From Centrapalus pauciflorus (taxonomy: Eukaryota > Streptophyta > Magnoliopsida > Asterales > Asteraceae), in assembly GCA_020465985.1 (NCBI GenBank), contig JAANYP010000748.1, positions 904,211 through 968,210 of the forward strand: 64,000 nucleotides of DNA. The letters are read 5' to 3'. The notes beneath the pieces are model-generated. The model searched no databases. It had not been told where the DNA came from and was given only the letters and a program-made list of their open reading frames with translations. A program made the translations under genes and the position numbers. Position 1 is the first letter of the stretch, and each line of letters starts with the position of its first letter. This document shows positions 53,385-63,468 of this stretch, one piece after another.

Positions 53385-55530
53385 TTCTGCACAATAAACA
53401 AAACTATTAGATTCATTAAAAATCAATAAACTTGTTTAAATTCAAATCTGTTTTATTTTGAACTTGTTTAAGTACAAAATCCAACACAATTAAATTTCTA
53501 CAAGTTTAATAAAATTTAAATTAAATAATGCAAATAAAAAACAGATTCGAATGTAACAGATTCGAATTAGTCCATTTTCGAGTTTGTTGACAGATTCGAA
53601 GGTCCTGGTCTTCTCGAGTCTAATGACAGATTCGAGAAGCCTTAGGAACAGATTCGAAGCCCCGTCGGCCAAGATTTCAACAAAAACCCAAGATTTTAAC
53701 CATTTTGAACGCAGTAAATCACATACATTAGTTCAACTAGGTTCTAATCATTGATTTATGAGTTTAATTTAACTGTTTATCGGTCCAAACTTGGTAATTT
53801 TGTAAAAACCCTATTTCGACCCTTAAACCTTCAAAACTCGATGATTTTGCCTAAAATTGTGTATAAAACTACATGAAGCTTGTACAATCAAGTTGATTAT
53901 ACCTAGATACAGTAGTAGAATCGAACACACTAGCTTTAAACTCGACGGATTGTCGTTTATGAGAGAAATGATAGACTCGAGAACAGATTCGAAATCGCTG
54001 GAATAGATTCGAGAAACTAGATTCGAAAACAGTAAGTATTAAATGTCTTCACTGTTGACCTATATATACTACCAACATTCGAATCTAAGGTCAGACTCGA
54101 ATCTACTGACAGATTCGAATCCTTCCTTATTCGAGTCTGTCCTAAACTCGAAAACACCAAACACTTACAAAATTTCGAAAATTGTTGAAATAACTTCAAC
54201 TTTTTCAACCTTTTTCTACGGTATTGTGTAACAAGATAAACTATGCCCAATCTTTTACCCTAAGCAAAAGATATTTCACGCAATGTTTATTTTATCCAAC
54301 TTTGAATGCACCCTCAGTAATTTTTGACCTTTTACCTAAGTAAAAATTAAACTAAAATAAAATAAAATAAAATAAACTAAGGTAAAATAAAATAAAAAAA
54401 AAATAAAATTTTGACCAAAAATTTAATCTAGACTTAAGCTATACTTATAAAATTTACATTCTAAGCTAAATACTAAACAAAATCTTTTTGATGAGTATAG
54501 TCTAAGAAAGGTTCAATCAGATAGCGATGTCTGATACTTACTTTCAATACTTAAACTTTCACACTTAGGAATTTTTGATTCCTTTGATTATTTGTCGTGA
54601 CATACCTATTTAGCCGATTGTTGGTATGTTACCCCATTAAACACTCTACATTTCGGAATGTCCCTTGGCATTTTTATTTATCATGAAATTATCTTACGTG
54701 ACTCAGACATAGACATACTTTTATGATCAAGGCACACAAACAAAGATTCTAACTTGTTGGTATTTGCAAACTTTCTTTAAAAGACAAACATCGGACACAG
54801 GTCTGTATTTTTATACAACAGAGTGTCTTAGTTTGACTTAAGGTTTAATTTTTAAAGTTAGCAAGACAGCGGTGACAGGTCTGTACTGACGTACAACAGA
54901 GCGACATATCTGCTAACCCGAATCTAAACAGAGACAACAGGTCTGTACTTACGTACAACAGAGTTGCATGTTTTCGACTCTCAGTTTTGTATGATATTTC
55001 TATTCTTTCCATTTTAAGATGTATTTGATGTTGCCATACATCCCCAGAATGTTTGCATACCTCATTTAGACTCAAAGTTTGTATGTCTTGTACATAAAAA
55101 TTAAGACCGATTGGTCGTACATCTAAGCTAGTGACACGCTTGACTTTTTCTAGAATATTTTATTAGCCTTGAGATTCCCTATATGTATTATGCCTACCAA
55201 CACATCAAACTAAATAAAGTATAACATTTAGAATTTAGTTGCATTATGTGTGAAAGCCTAAACACTTAGAATTTGTAACGACTGTGCTAATTTTCGTAAC
55301 TTTGTACCTATGTATCTAAGACTTAACTCTTTTTCTGATATTCTCTTTTTTTGTATTTTTATAATTTTCTCTTTTTTTTCTTTTGTTTTTCATAAGAATT
55401 AAGATAACCTACTAACTTACTAAAAATAAAAACTTACTAAAATAGAAACTTTCCTAAATTGGCAGACTACTGTAAAGAAAGAAAAACTACGACTTATAAA
55501 AGAAAATAAGCTACTACTACTAAGGTCAAT
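53385..55530 (-). promoter_or_regulatory. E spacer: TATA box, putative leader intron, repeats
   Basis: Minus strand: TATATATA at 54,061-54,068 followed by GGTCAACAGTG as in F; donor-like CTAG|GTATAA with GT at 53,902; acceptor TTTATTGTGCAG ending at 53,387. The implied intron of about 516 nt resembles the 479 nt of F. Three hairpin-like repeats with TCTGTACTGACGTACAAC core lie at 54,795-54,827, 54,873-54,906 and 54,931-54,965. TTCGAATCTG words are frequent at 53,540-54,140. No gene seen. Confidence 0.55.
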
Positions 55531-56343
55531 TTACTCTGGGTTGCGCATTCCATTCAGTTGAATTAAATACTCAAACCGTGACTTATCAAATGCTTTGGTA
55601 AATAAATCTGCATTATTATATTCTGTTGCCACTTTTACCAATTTGATTAAGTTCTTTTCAGCAAAATCACGAATAAAATGATGCCTAATGTCTATGTGCT
55701 TTGTTTTACTGTGTTTAACTGGATTGTTAGTTATAGCAATTGTAGATTGATTGTCTATCCTAATGGGAGTTTCAGTGTAAGCCAAACCGTAATCCCGCAA
55801 TTGTTGTTGTATCCACAGAACCTGTGAGCAGCAACTACCAGCAGCAACATACTCGGCCTCGCACGTTGAAACGGCTACCGATGTCTGTTTCTTGCATTGC
55901 CAGGATACTAATCTCCCTCCTAGGAACTGACAACCTTCAGTTGTTGATTTGTGAGTCAAGCTGCATCCTCCGTAGTCAGAATCCGTGAACGCCTCCAACT
56001 CTAGATCTCCCTCCGCGTGATACCAAAGTCCCAGCTTCGGTTTCGACTTGAGGTATCGTAGAATCCGCTTCACAGCTTTCATATGCATCTCCTTCGGATT
56101 CGCTTGAAACCTAGCACAAATACACACAGCAAACATAATGTCAGGTCTTGAAGCAGTTAAATACATAAGTGACCCAATCATGGCCCGATATAAAGTCGGA
56201 TCCACATCGGTATCACTTTCAGTACCCGGCCCGAGATTATGATTCACTTGAATCGGCGTGCTGAAATGGGCAGTTAACTTTGTTCCCTCCATCCTGAAAC
56301 GTTCTAATATGTCATAGACATACTTAGTCTGATGGATAAACAT
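55531..56343 (-). pseudogene. E RT C-terminus and RNase H, open
   Basis: 270 open codons after a single TAG at 56,356: MFIHQTKYVYDILERFRMEG, YRAMIGSLMYLTASRPDIMF, SDYGGCSLTHKSTTEGCQF, VAVSTCEAEYVAAGSC, SKTKHIDIRHHFIRDFAEKN, ending QLNGMRNPE at 55,531. All usual RNase H blocks are present. In frame with the RT ORF. Confidence 0.9.
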
Positions 56344-56355
56344 CCCTTCCTTCTT

Positions 56356-57174
56356 CTAGTCAACTTGTAACCCTAAAAAGAAATTTAACTCTCCCATAGC
56401 ACTCATCTCGAACTTAGACTTCATCACCTTCTCGAAATCTTTGCACATCTGTTCGTCTGATGATCCAAAGATGATATCATCGACGTACACTTGTACCAAG
56501 ATAAAGTGTTCTCCCTTCCTCTTAACAAACAGAGTACTATCTATCCTACCACTTTCAAAACCGTTCTCTAACAGATGGTTGGATAGTGTCTCATACCATG
56601 CCCTAGGTGCCTGATGCAATCCATATAGAGCCTTTTCTAAGCGATATACTCTATCAGGATATTTTTGATCTGTAAATCCGGGCGGTTGTTCTACATACAC
56701 CAACTCCTTCACTTTCCCATACAGGAAAGCACTCTTAACATCAAACTGATATACCTTAAATTCCTTGAAGGAGGCAAAAGCTAGAAACAACCTAATGTCT
56801 TCCAGCCTTGCTACTGGTGCAAATACCTCGTTGTAATCGATTCCCTCCTCTTGGTTGAAACCCTTTACAACTAACCTAGCCTTGTTGCGCGTGACTATGC
56901 CCCGATCGTCTCTTTTGCACTTAAAAACCCATTTGGTTCCTATGGCAACTTCCCCTCGAGGTAATGGAACTAACTCCCACACTTCTAGTTTCCTAAATTG
57001 CGAAAGTTCTTCCTGCATCGCTTCAACCCAGGAGTTATCCTTAAGTGCCATCTGCACATTCTTAGGCTCTACTTGCGATATGAAACATGAATATAGACAT
57101 GTGTGATATGCCTCGGAGTCGTTTATCGTCGACAACAACACAGTGTTGTTATTTACACTACTCCGAGTCCTCAC
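56356..57174 (-). pseudogene. E reverse transcriptase, N-terminal and palm, open
   Basis: 272 open codons: SWVEAMQEELSQFRKLEVW, NKARLVVKGFNQEEGIDYNE, VFAPVARLEDIRLFLAFAS, FDVKSAFLYG, ALYGLHQAPRAWYETLSNH and QVYVDDIIFGSSDEQMC with the YVDD box intact, ending at TAG 56,356 after FFLGLQVD. Only that stop separates it from the rest of RT and RH. Confidence 0.9.
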
Positions 57175-57736
57175 ACCCTCGTTAGGATTTCCTATGATGC
57201 TTTCTAATGGATGGTTCTTGTTAATCCTAGAGGTCTCTATCTCATCAACCCTTAGATTATCTTATAAGTTAGATCCTATTTCACCTAATGGGGGAACAGG
57301 CTCAGCTTCTACACTTTCCTCCTCATGGGCGTTTTCCTCAGACTTGGAACTTGATGCTTGAGTCTGATTCTCAGTGGAAGGTGCTTCAGGAACATCGACT
57401 TCTAGAGATCTATCTACAGTCGCAGTAGGCTCGGATGTGGATTCAAACGTAGTCCTTGGAAAGATATGGCCATCGTCATTTAGGTGCAACGTTGCCATGT
57501 CTTTTTCGATTGTACCTGCAGTATCATCCAATGGAATGTTAAATGACTCAAACAATTTATCATAGTCAAATAACCATTCCGGACCAGTTTGGGGTTCATG
57601 TGTATAACTTGTGACTTCAATATTATACACAATCTCCACAGTACCATTTGTTTTGTTAAAAACCCGTTTGTTTGGTGAGTTAGGCACATAACCTAGGAAG
57701 TATCATTCGTCAGCCTTTTCACCAAACTGACCTTTT
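57175..57736 (-). pseudogene. E remnant of INT C-terminus and linker
   Basis: FGEKADE, a TGA in place of Gly, then YFLGYVPNSPNKRVFNKTNG and TGPEWLFDYDKLFESFNI, followed by a Ser/Glu-rich linker; a TAA at about 57,264 then NLRVDEIETSRINKNH and NPNEGVRTRSS lead in frame into RT. Confidence 0.85.
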
Positions 57737-57932
57737 GACGGCCTTCAACTCCTGACACTGGTAAAGTATACCCTTCGTCGATACACACCCACATGCGCAT
57801 GTCATTAAAGCGCACGAAATCGGTAAACCAATCTTTCCACCAGTAATAATCTTCGACTTTCATCAGCTTGGGCGGAGCGTTTGCCTTCCCGACCTCGTGG
57901 TCCATTTCTAGGAATTTTTTAAGATTAGACAT
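57737..57932 (-). pseudogene. E gag, first ~65 codons, fused to INT remnant
   Basis: ATG 57,932: MSNLKKFLEMDHEVGKANAP, VEDYYWWKDWFTDFVRF, MRMWVCIDEGYTLPVSGVEG. At about 57,737 the sequence jumps to the integrase C-terminus (GEKADE...). Compared with F, about 3.5 kb coding for the rest of gag, PR and INT core is gone. Confidence 0.9.
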
Positions 57933-58570
57933 CTTTCCGAAAGTAATTGAATTTACCTTAATTAATTTAATTCGAATCTAATGTGAATTAATTCTTTCGA
58001 ATCTAGGTAGATTCGAATGTAATCAGATTCAATTTATTTGGGATTAAATTCGATTAAGTGTTATAATTCAATTAAACTCAAAATTATGTCAGATTCGAAC
58101 AGTCCTTAGATTCGAAGGCAGACACACTCGAAACTACAGCAGATTCGAACCCCTATTCGAAACTAAGCTAAACTCGAAATAAACTCGAAACTAAGCTAGA
58201 CTCGAGATCCTATTCGAATGAAGCAACAGACTCGAAACTAGGTAGATTCGAAACCCTCTGAAACAGACTCGAAAGGAGCGGATTTTGGTTAGACTCGACA
58301 CTAAGTGTAACCCTAATTACCCCTATTAGATTCGAGCGCCGCAAACTCGAAAAACGGCTAACACTTTGATTTTTTGACGTTTTGCAGATTAAATCACTAT
58401 TTTTCCAACGAAAAATAATGATTTCGATCAAAAACGTGAAAAACCACAAAGTATTTCCCGAATAAGAATTTGCTAAGCTTGAAAACACGATTTTGAGAGA
58501 AAAACCGTCCAACTAGCGTCAAGAAACCTAGAATGTATCTAGATGAACACGAAGAACACCAAGAACACTC
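57933..58570 (-). other. E untranslated leader
   Basis: About 640 nt without a supported ORF, densely filled with TTCGAATCT, TTTCGAGTCT and related words, in the same place as the repeats of the F leader. Confidence 0.65.
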
Positions 58571-58587
58571 CTTAGGCTCTGATACCA
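58571..58587 (-). other. E primer binding site (tRNA-iMet)
   Basis: Minus strand TGGTATCAGAGCCTAAG, two bases inside the 5' LTR; complementary to initiator-Met tRNA. Confidence 0.95.
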
Positions 58588-58589
58588 CT

Positions 58590-59234
58590 TGTAAGGTCTA
58601 CCACTACGAGATCTATCTAGACGCGGAGCCGTCAACGAGTGCGGAATCCTCGTTAACGGGTAGACGGAAACAACTCTCAACTACGAAACACGGAGACTAT
58701 TAGAGGCTGAACGAACGACACACGAACGATCCTACGAACTGATTCTCTCCGAAAGAACACACACCAAGCTGATAAACTCGAGATCGCTTTATGCTTAATC
58801 CCTCACGAATTCTGCAAAAAGTATGATAATATCTCGAGTCTATCCCTAATTATAGACCCTGATTCGAGTCTGATGTGGGCCAAACTCGAACCTGGCCCAA
58901 GGCCCATTCGAGTCTGTCCACAAAGACACTCTCGAATCTGGTAATATTCGAATCTATGGCAACATTCGAATCTATCACAGATTCGAATGCCAAGCCTTGT
59001 ATGATTCGAATCTAGCATTTCACATAAACAACTAAGTGTTGAAACTTATGTTTTTAACTTATGAATGATTTTATCTTTGTACTTTATGTTTGAACTTCTT
59101 GTAATACGTTACATCAAGTTCAAACATACAAACACTAATAAATATCAACCATATATAAACATATATAACAAACACTTGCTAAATCACAATGTAGGATCAC
59201 TTAGACTGCTATCGTCACATAGGATGTACCAACA
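58590..59234 (-). repeat. E 5' LTR (645 bp)
   Basis: Pairs with 49,683-50,327, 10 substitutions, no length change. Confidence 0.96.
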
Positions 59235-59239
59235 AATGT
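59235..59239 (+). other. Target-site duplication of E, right copy (AATGT)
   Basis: Identical to 49,678-49,682; D RNase H continues beyond it. Confidence 0.95.
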
Positions 59240-60300
59240 AAATGATGATTCCTGGGGATACCACAAACATAAGTTTGGTGTTCCCTTTAGATATCTTAAA
59301 ATTCTTTTGGCAGCAGCCAAATGTGATTCTTTCGGATGTGCCTGATATCTAGCACAAACACATGTAGCAAACATAATATCAGGTCTACTTGCAGTTAAAT
59401 ACATTTAGGACCCAATTATGCCTCGATAATTAGTACCATCTACAGGTTTCCCTAAAATGTCCTCATCGAGTTTTGATTGGAATCCGGAATCATGGGAGTT
59501 TTTATAGGAGTACTACTTACCATGTTAAATTTCTTTAACATATCCTGAATATATTTGGACTGATTGATAAAAATACCATCAGTCAGTTGTTTCACTTGTA
59601 AACCTAAGAAAAAATTGATTTCTCCCATCATGCACATTTCAATTTTTTGGGACATTAAGAAAACAAATTTCTTGCAAAATTCTGGATTTGTATACCCAAA
59701 TATTATATCATCTAAATATATTTGAATAGCAATAATATCTGGACCCTGAAGTTTTATAAACAGGGTTGTATTAATTGCACATTTGATAAATCCACATTTC
59801 ATCAGATAGTTTGAAAGTGCTTCGTACATGGTCAGGCTTCGAAGGATCAAAGCCTTTGGGCTGATATGTATATACTTCGTCCGTCAGTTCCCCATTTAAA
59901 AATGCAGTTTTTACATCCTTTTGATAAATAGTAAAGTTTCTATGAGCCTCAAAAGCCAAAAACATCCTAATAGCTTCTATCCTAGCAACTGGAGCGAATG
60001 TTTCATCGTATTCAATTCCTTCTCGGTGACTGTATCCTTTGCTGACAAGGTGAGCCTTGTTTCGAATGATGACACCGTGTTCATCCTTCTTATTCTTGAA
60101 GATCTAGTTCGTGCCAATGATTGATTTGTCTTTTTGTCGCTCCACCAATCTCCAGACCTTCAACCTTTCCAATTGATTTAGCTCTTCTTGCATAGTCTCG
60201 ATCCAATCAGTATCCAGGAGATCTTCTTTTACATTCCTTGGCTCAATTTTACTCAGAAAATTTGAAAATAAGCACTCGTTCATGGTTGCTCTTCTGGTTT
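59240..60300 (-). pseudogene. D reverse transcriptase and RNase H N-terminal half
   Basis: From the right: DWIETMQEELNQLERLKVW, NKAHLVSKGYSHREGIEYDE, TFAPVARIEAIRMFLAFEAH, YQKDVKTAFLNGELTDEVY, then a deletion at about 59,838 that removes the QAPRAW block, YEALSNYLMKCGF, QIYLDDIIFGYTNPEFC (Asp pair intact), MMGEINFFLGLQVKQ and MYLTASRPDIMFATCVCARY, RILRYLKGTPNLCLWYP. Frame changes near 59,840 and 59,450; cut by E at 59,239. Confidence 0.87.
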
Positions 60301-60823
60301 TAACTGAAGCTGAAAGATCACCTATGATGTTTTCAGTTGGGTGATTCCTTATCCATTTAAAGGTATGTGGTTAAGGTTGAAGTTAGTCTTGATTGGGGTT
60401 TAAATCCAGATAAGGAATTCAAGGATTTGCTTCTGAGGTTGATGGTATATCAACTAAGATCGGGGTTTTGAATTTTCAGAACGCAAGCGGGTTTCAGAAG
60501 ATACTAGAGGTTGGATGGGTTGTACACTCTCAACTGGTAAGTGTACGTCTGTCGTTGAAACCTCTCTAGTTTCATCCGAAATTGGTTGGTGAGAGACTAC
60601 GATTAGATCTTCAGTAATCCTGTCAGGCACAAAATTTGAAACATTAGGTTTGGTCTGTTCAAAGTAGTCTTCATAAAAATTCTCGAACAGTTTATTTAAA
60701 TAATTATTTTCTGCACTATGTTCAGACGACTTCATAGAAGTCGGTTTATTAAGATCGGGTCCTGAACTGGTATGTTCAGACGCCATTACAATGCCTTCAT
60801 CGAATTTAACATTGACGCTTTCA
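60301..60823 (-). pseudogene. D INT-RT linker
   Basis: 60,454-60,786 is open (VPDRITEDLIVVSHQPISDE), acidic and Ser-rich, in the variable linker position. The rest is degraded. Confidence 0.6.
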
Positions 60824-61590
60824 TTAACTGTCTTTGTCTTTGTCGTTTAAGATGAAACACCTGCATCTAAAGACATGAAAAAATTTGACATTAGGTACTC
60901 GTTTATTTATTAATTCATACGAAGTCTTTCTAAATCTCTTGTTGATTCTGGAACTTTTCTGCGTAAAACAAGTCGCTGCTACAGCTGCAGCCCAAAGGAA
61001 TAACGGCAGGTTTGAATATGCCAGCATAGTTCTTGCAGATTCCACTAGGGTGCGGTTTTTTCGTTCAACGACACCGTTTTGCTATGGAGTGCGAGCTGCT
61101 GAGAATTGATGAGTTATACCCACAGAATATAGAAATATCTCGAGAGTTTTGTTCTTGAATTCTGTTCCATTATCTGATCTAATGGTTTGAACTGAAAGTT
61201 GTAAGTTGACTTGAACTCTGCGAATGAAGTCGATTATTATCTCGGTAGCATCAGATTTAGAACGCAGGAAGAATACCCGTGTGTATCTGTAGTAGTCATC
61301 GACTATTACCAACACATATCTCTTTTTGTTTATGCTTTGTACTCGCATTAGTCCACACAAGTCCATATGAATCAGTTCCAATTCTCTCGTTGAAGAGTGT
61401 TCAACTTTTGACTTGTGAGACGCTCTAACCATCTTTCCTTTTTCACAGGCTGCACACAACTGCTCTTTTTGAAATCCTTTGACTAACCCACATTTTGCAA
61501 GGTTGGTTAACTCTTTGAAATTCAAGTGAGAAAGATGGTGATGCCATAGCTAAGAAACTTTAGATGTTGCTTTGGATAATAGGCAAACAT
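60824..61590 (-). pseudogene. D integrase, broken
   Basis: LSHLNFKELTNLAKCGLVKG, QLCAACEKGKMVRASHKSK, HMDLCGLMRVQSINKKRYV, IRSDNGTEFKN, a TAG in place of Gln at about 61,084, then QNGVVERKNRTLVESARTML and FFHVFRCRCFILN. The three acidic catalytic residues remain. A frame change ends the frame near 60,824. Confidence 0.87.
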
Positions 61591-61599
61591 CTTTCTTCA

Positions 61600-61960
61600 A
61601 ATTTATTGAGGCTAGGTCAATCGAGTACAGATTTGTTGCATCGATTCGCTTTGAAATTGATTTGCTTTAAAATTGACCTCTAATCCTTTGTCGCAAGGAT
61701 CTCCTTGCCTTCTCCAAATCTTATGCTGCATCGATTCGCTTTGAAATTGACCTTTAATCCATTGTCGCATAGTTGTCCAACGTTGAACAGATTGTGACCG
61801 AGACCGTCAACGTAGAAGACTTTTTGTATCGTGATCTTCTCGTACTCAATACTCCCATTTCCTTTGATCGGACAGAATTGATCATTTCCGAAACGAACCG
61901 TCACACGGAACTTATCAACAAAGTTAGTAAGAGTTTCTTTCTGTCCGGTCATTGTTTATC
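61600..61960 (-). pseudogene. D protease remnant without active-site motif
   Basis: MTGQKETLTNFVDKFRVTV, RFGNDQFCPIKGNGSIEYEK, VFYVDGLGHNLFNVGQLC, LKVNFKANRCSIRFGEGKE. The preceding Asp-Ser-Gly-Cys block is not found: stops stand just upstream of MTGQ. The TTGAAATTGACCT region at 61,655-61,755 looks partly duplicated. Confidence 0.75.
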
Positions 61961-62100
61961 AGTAAATTTCTTACAGACAGATTTTTCAAATTAACTAACC
62001 CTATCTGTAACAATACTTTCTTTGACTCTCCACTCTTGTCTTAAACTCTTGTTTTTCATTTCTTGCTGCTTCTTGCGCCATTCTTTCTTCCGAGAACTTT
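61961..62100 (-). other. D short degraded gag-PR junction
   Basis: No open frame. It links the coiled-coil gag part to the protease remnant. Confidence 0.5.
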
Positions 62101-63468
62101 TCACAATATCATCTGACATAATAGAAACACAAGAATTAGTCGTTTTAGAAATATGTTTACCCTGTAAATTCTCTTACCTTTGGAGGTATGGACCTTCTGT
62201 GCAATAGAGTCCTTTGAGGAAGATGTTTCACCTTTTTCATATGTTGGAGTAACAAAATGAACTTTTGTTTCTTCTGATGTATCCTTAGAATCTGTAGATA
62301 TTATTTTCAGAATACTAACAGGTTCTTTAGGTTTTTCAATTTGTTTGTCATGTAATGGTTTAACAAATTCATCTATTTTTACAAACATTTCTTCCAATGA
62401 GTTAAAGTTCGAGTTCATATACAGATCAAAATCTTGTTCAGATTTAATAGAATCAAGCTGAATTGAAGGTTTTCGATCTGATTGTGATTTGTTTTCAGGC
62501 TGATTTTGCAGCTTTATTTCCAAAGATTTAATTTCAGCCTTAAGATTTTGATTTTCAGTATCAATAGTTTTGATTTTCAATACAAGATCAGAGTTTATCT
62601 TCACAAGAATTGAATTTGGTAAATATGGCTTTTCAGAATGAATTGTATTTTCAGATAAATCTTTATCAGAATAAGTCTGAATATACTCCTCATTAATGGG
62701 AGAATTATAATAAGATTCATTTATTCTGTTATAATCAACAGTATTTTGCATTTTATCAGATCTCAACCTTTTTGAATCTTCACTTGATTCTATTTGATCT
62801 AAAGCTTTATTAAAAGTCATTTGTAAACCTAAATTCATGTATCTGACATCATATAAAGTAGGTGAATTTGAAATTGCTTTTTTCAGATATTTAGGATTAG
62901 TCCAACCTATACCTGATTTACAATTATAAAATTCGGTATCTTCAGGTTGATTTAAATGTATCGTTTGATCTGTTTGACCTCGTTTTATAAACTCATCTTC
63001 CAAAGATTTAATTTTCTCGTAAAGTTTCGTTCTTTCATCAAATATGACATGATATTTTACAGAATAACTTGATGCTTCTAATTCAGCTAAATTCAGTTTT
63101 CCTGTTAGGTCAAATATATTGCTATACAGTTTCTGAATTTGACTTTGAAGATCATTTGCTTTATCTTGTAAATTTGATACAGCGCCTAACGCTAATGCCT
63201 TATCCTTCGAAAAATCTAACACTAACGCATGTTCTTGCCTTAATTTGTTTTCCAAGGAATGAACATTTTTCTTTTCAGATTTTAAAGATTTTTCAAATTT
63301 CTTTAACATGTAAGCCATTTGCGTCAGTTTTTGTTCTAGCATACAAGAGTCATCATTTTCAGAATCAGAGTTAGTTTGTACCTCAGGTGTCTCTGAACTC
63401 TCTGATGTATCTGAATCTAAGTCATCATTTTCCTTATCCTTGCTGCACCCAGCATCTCCTGTTGCCAT
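62101..63468 (-). pseudogene. D gag C-terminal coiled-coil region, open for 455 codons
   Basis: Long open frame with an acidic Ser-rich start (DLDSDTSESSETPEVQ), heptad-rich helices (KLTQMAYMLKKFEKSLKSEK, LKAEIKSLEIKLQNQPEN) and a Lys-rich end (VHTSKGKRI). Position between zinc knuckle and protease matches the gag tail of B and F, which also has coiled coil. ATG 63,468 is probably an internal Met after a frame break, not the true start. It lies in an inactive element but is remarkably open. Confidence 0.75.

Larger units (their letters stand above)
49683..59234 (-). mobile_element. Element E: young copia element with internal pol deletion and intact accessory ORF
   Basis: Two 645-bp LTRs that differ at 10 positions by my count (about 1.5%), a perfect AATGT duplication, a perfect iMet PBS and a PPT. 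Gag C-terminus, PR and most of INT are deleted. RT and RH are nearly open. The accessory ORF is uninterrupted. At the commonly used plant LTR rate of 1.3e-8 per site and year the insertion would be about 0.6 million years old. Confidence 0.95.
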
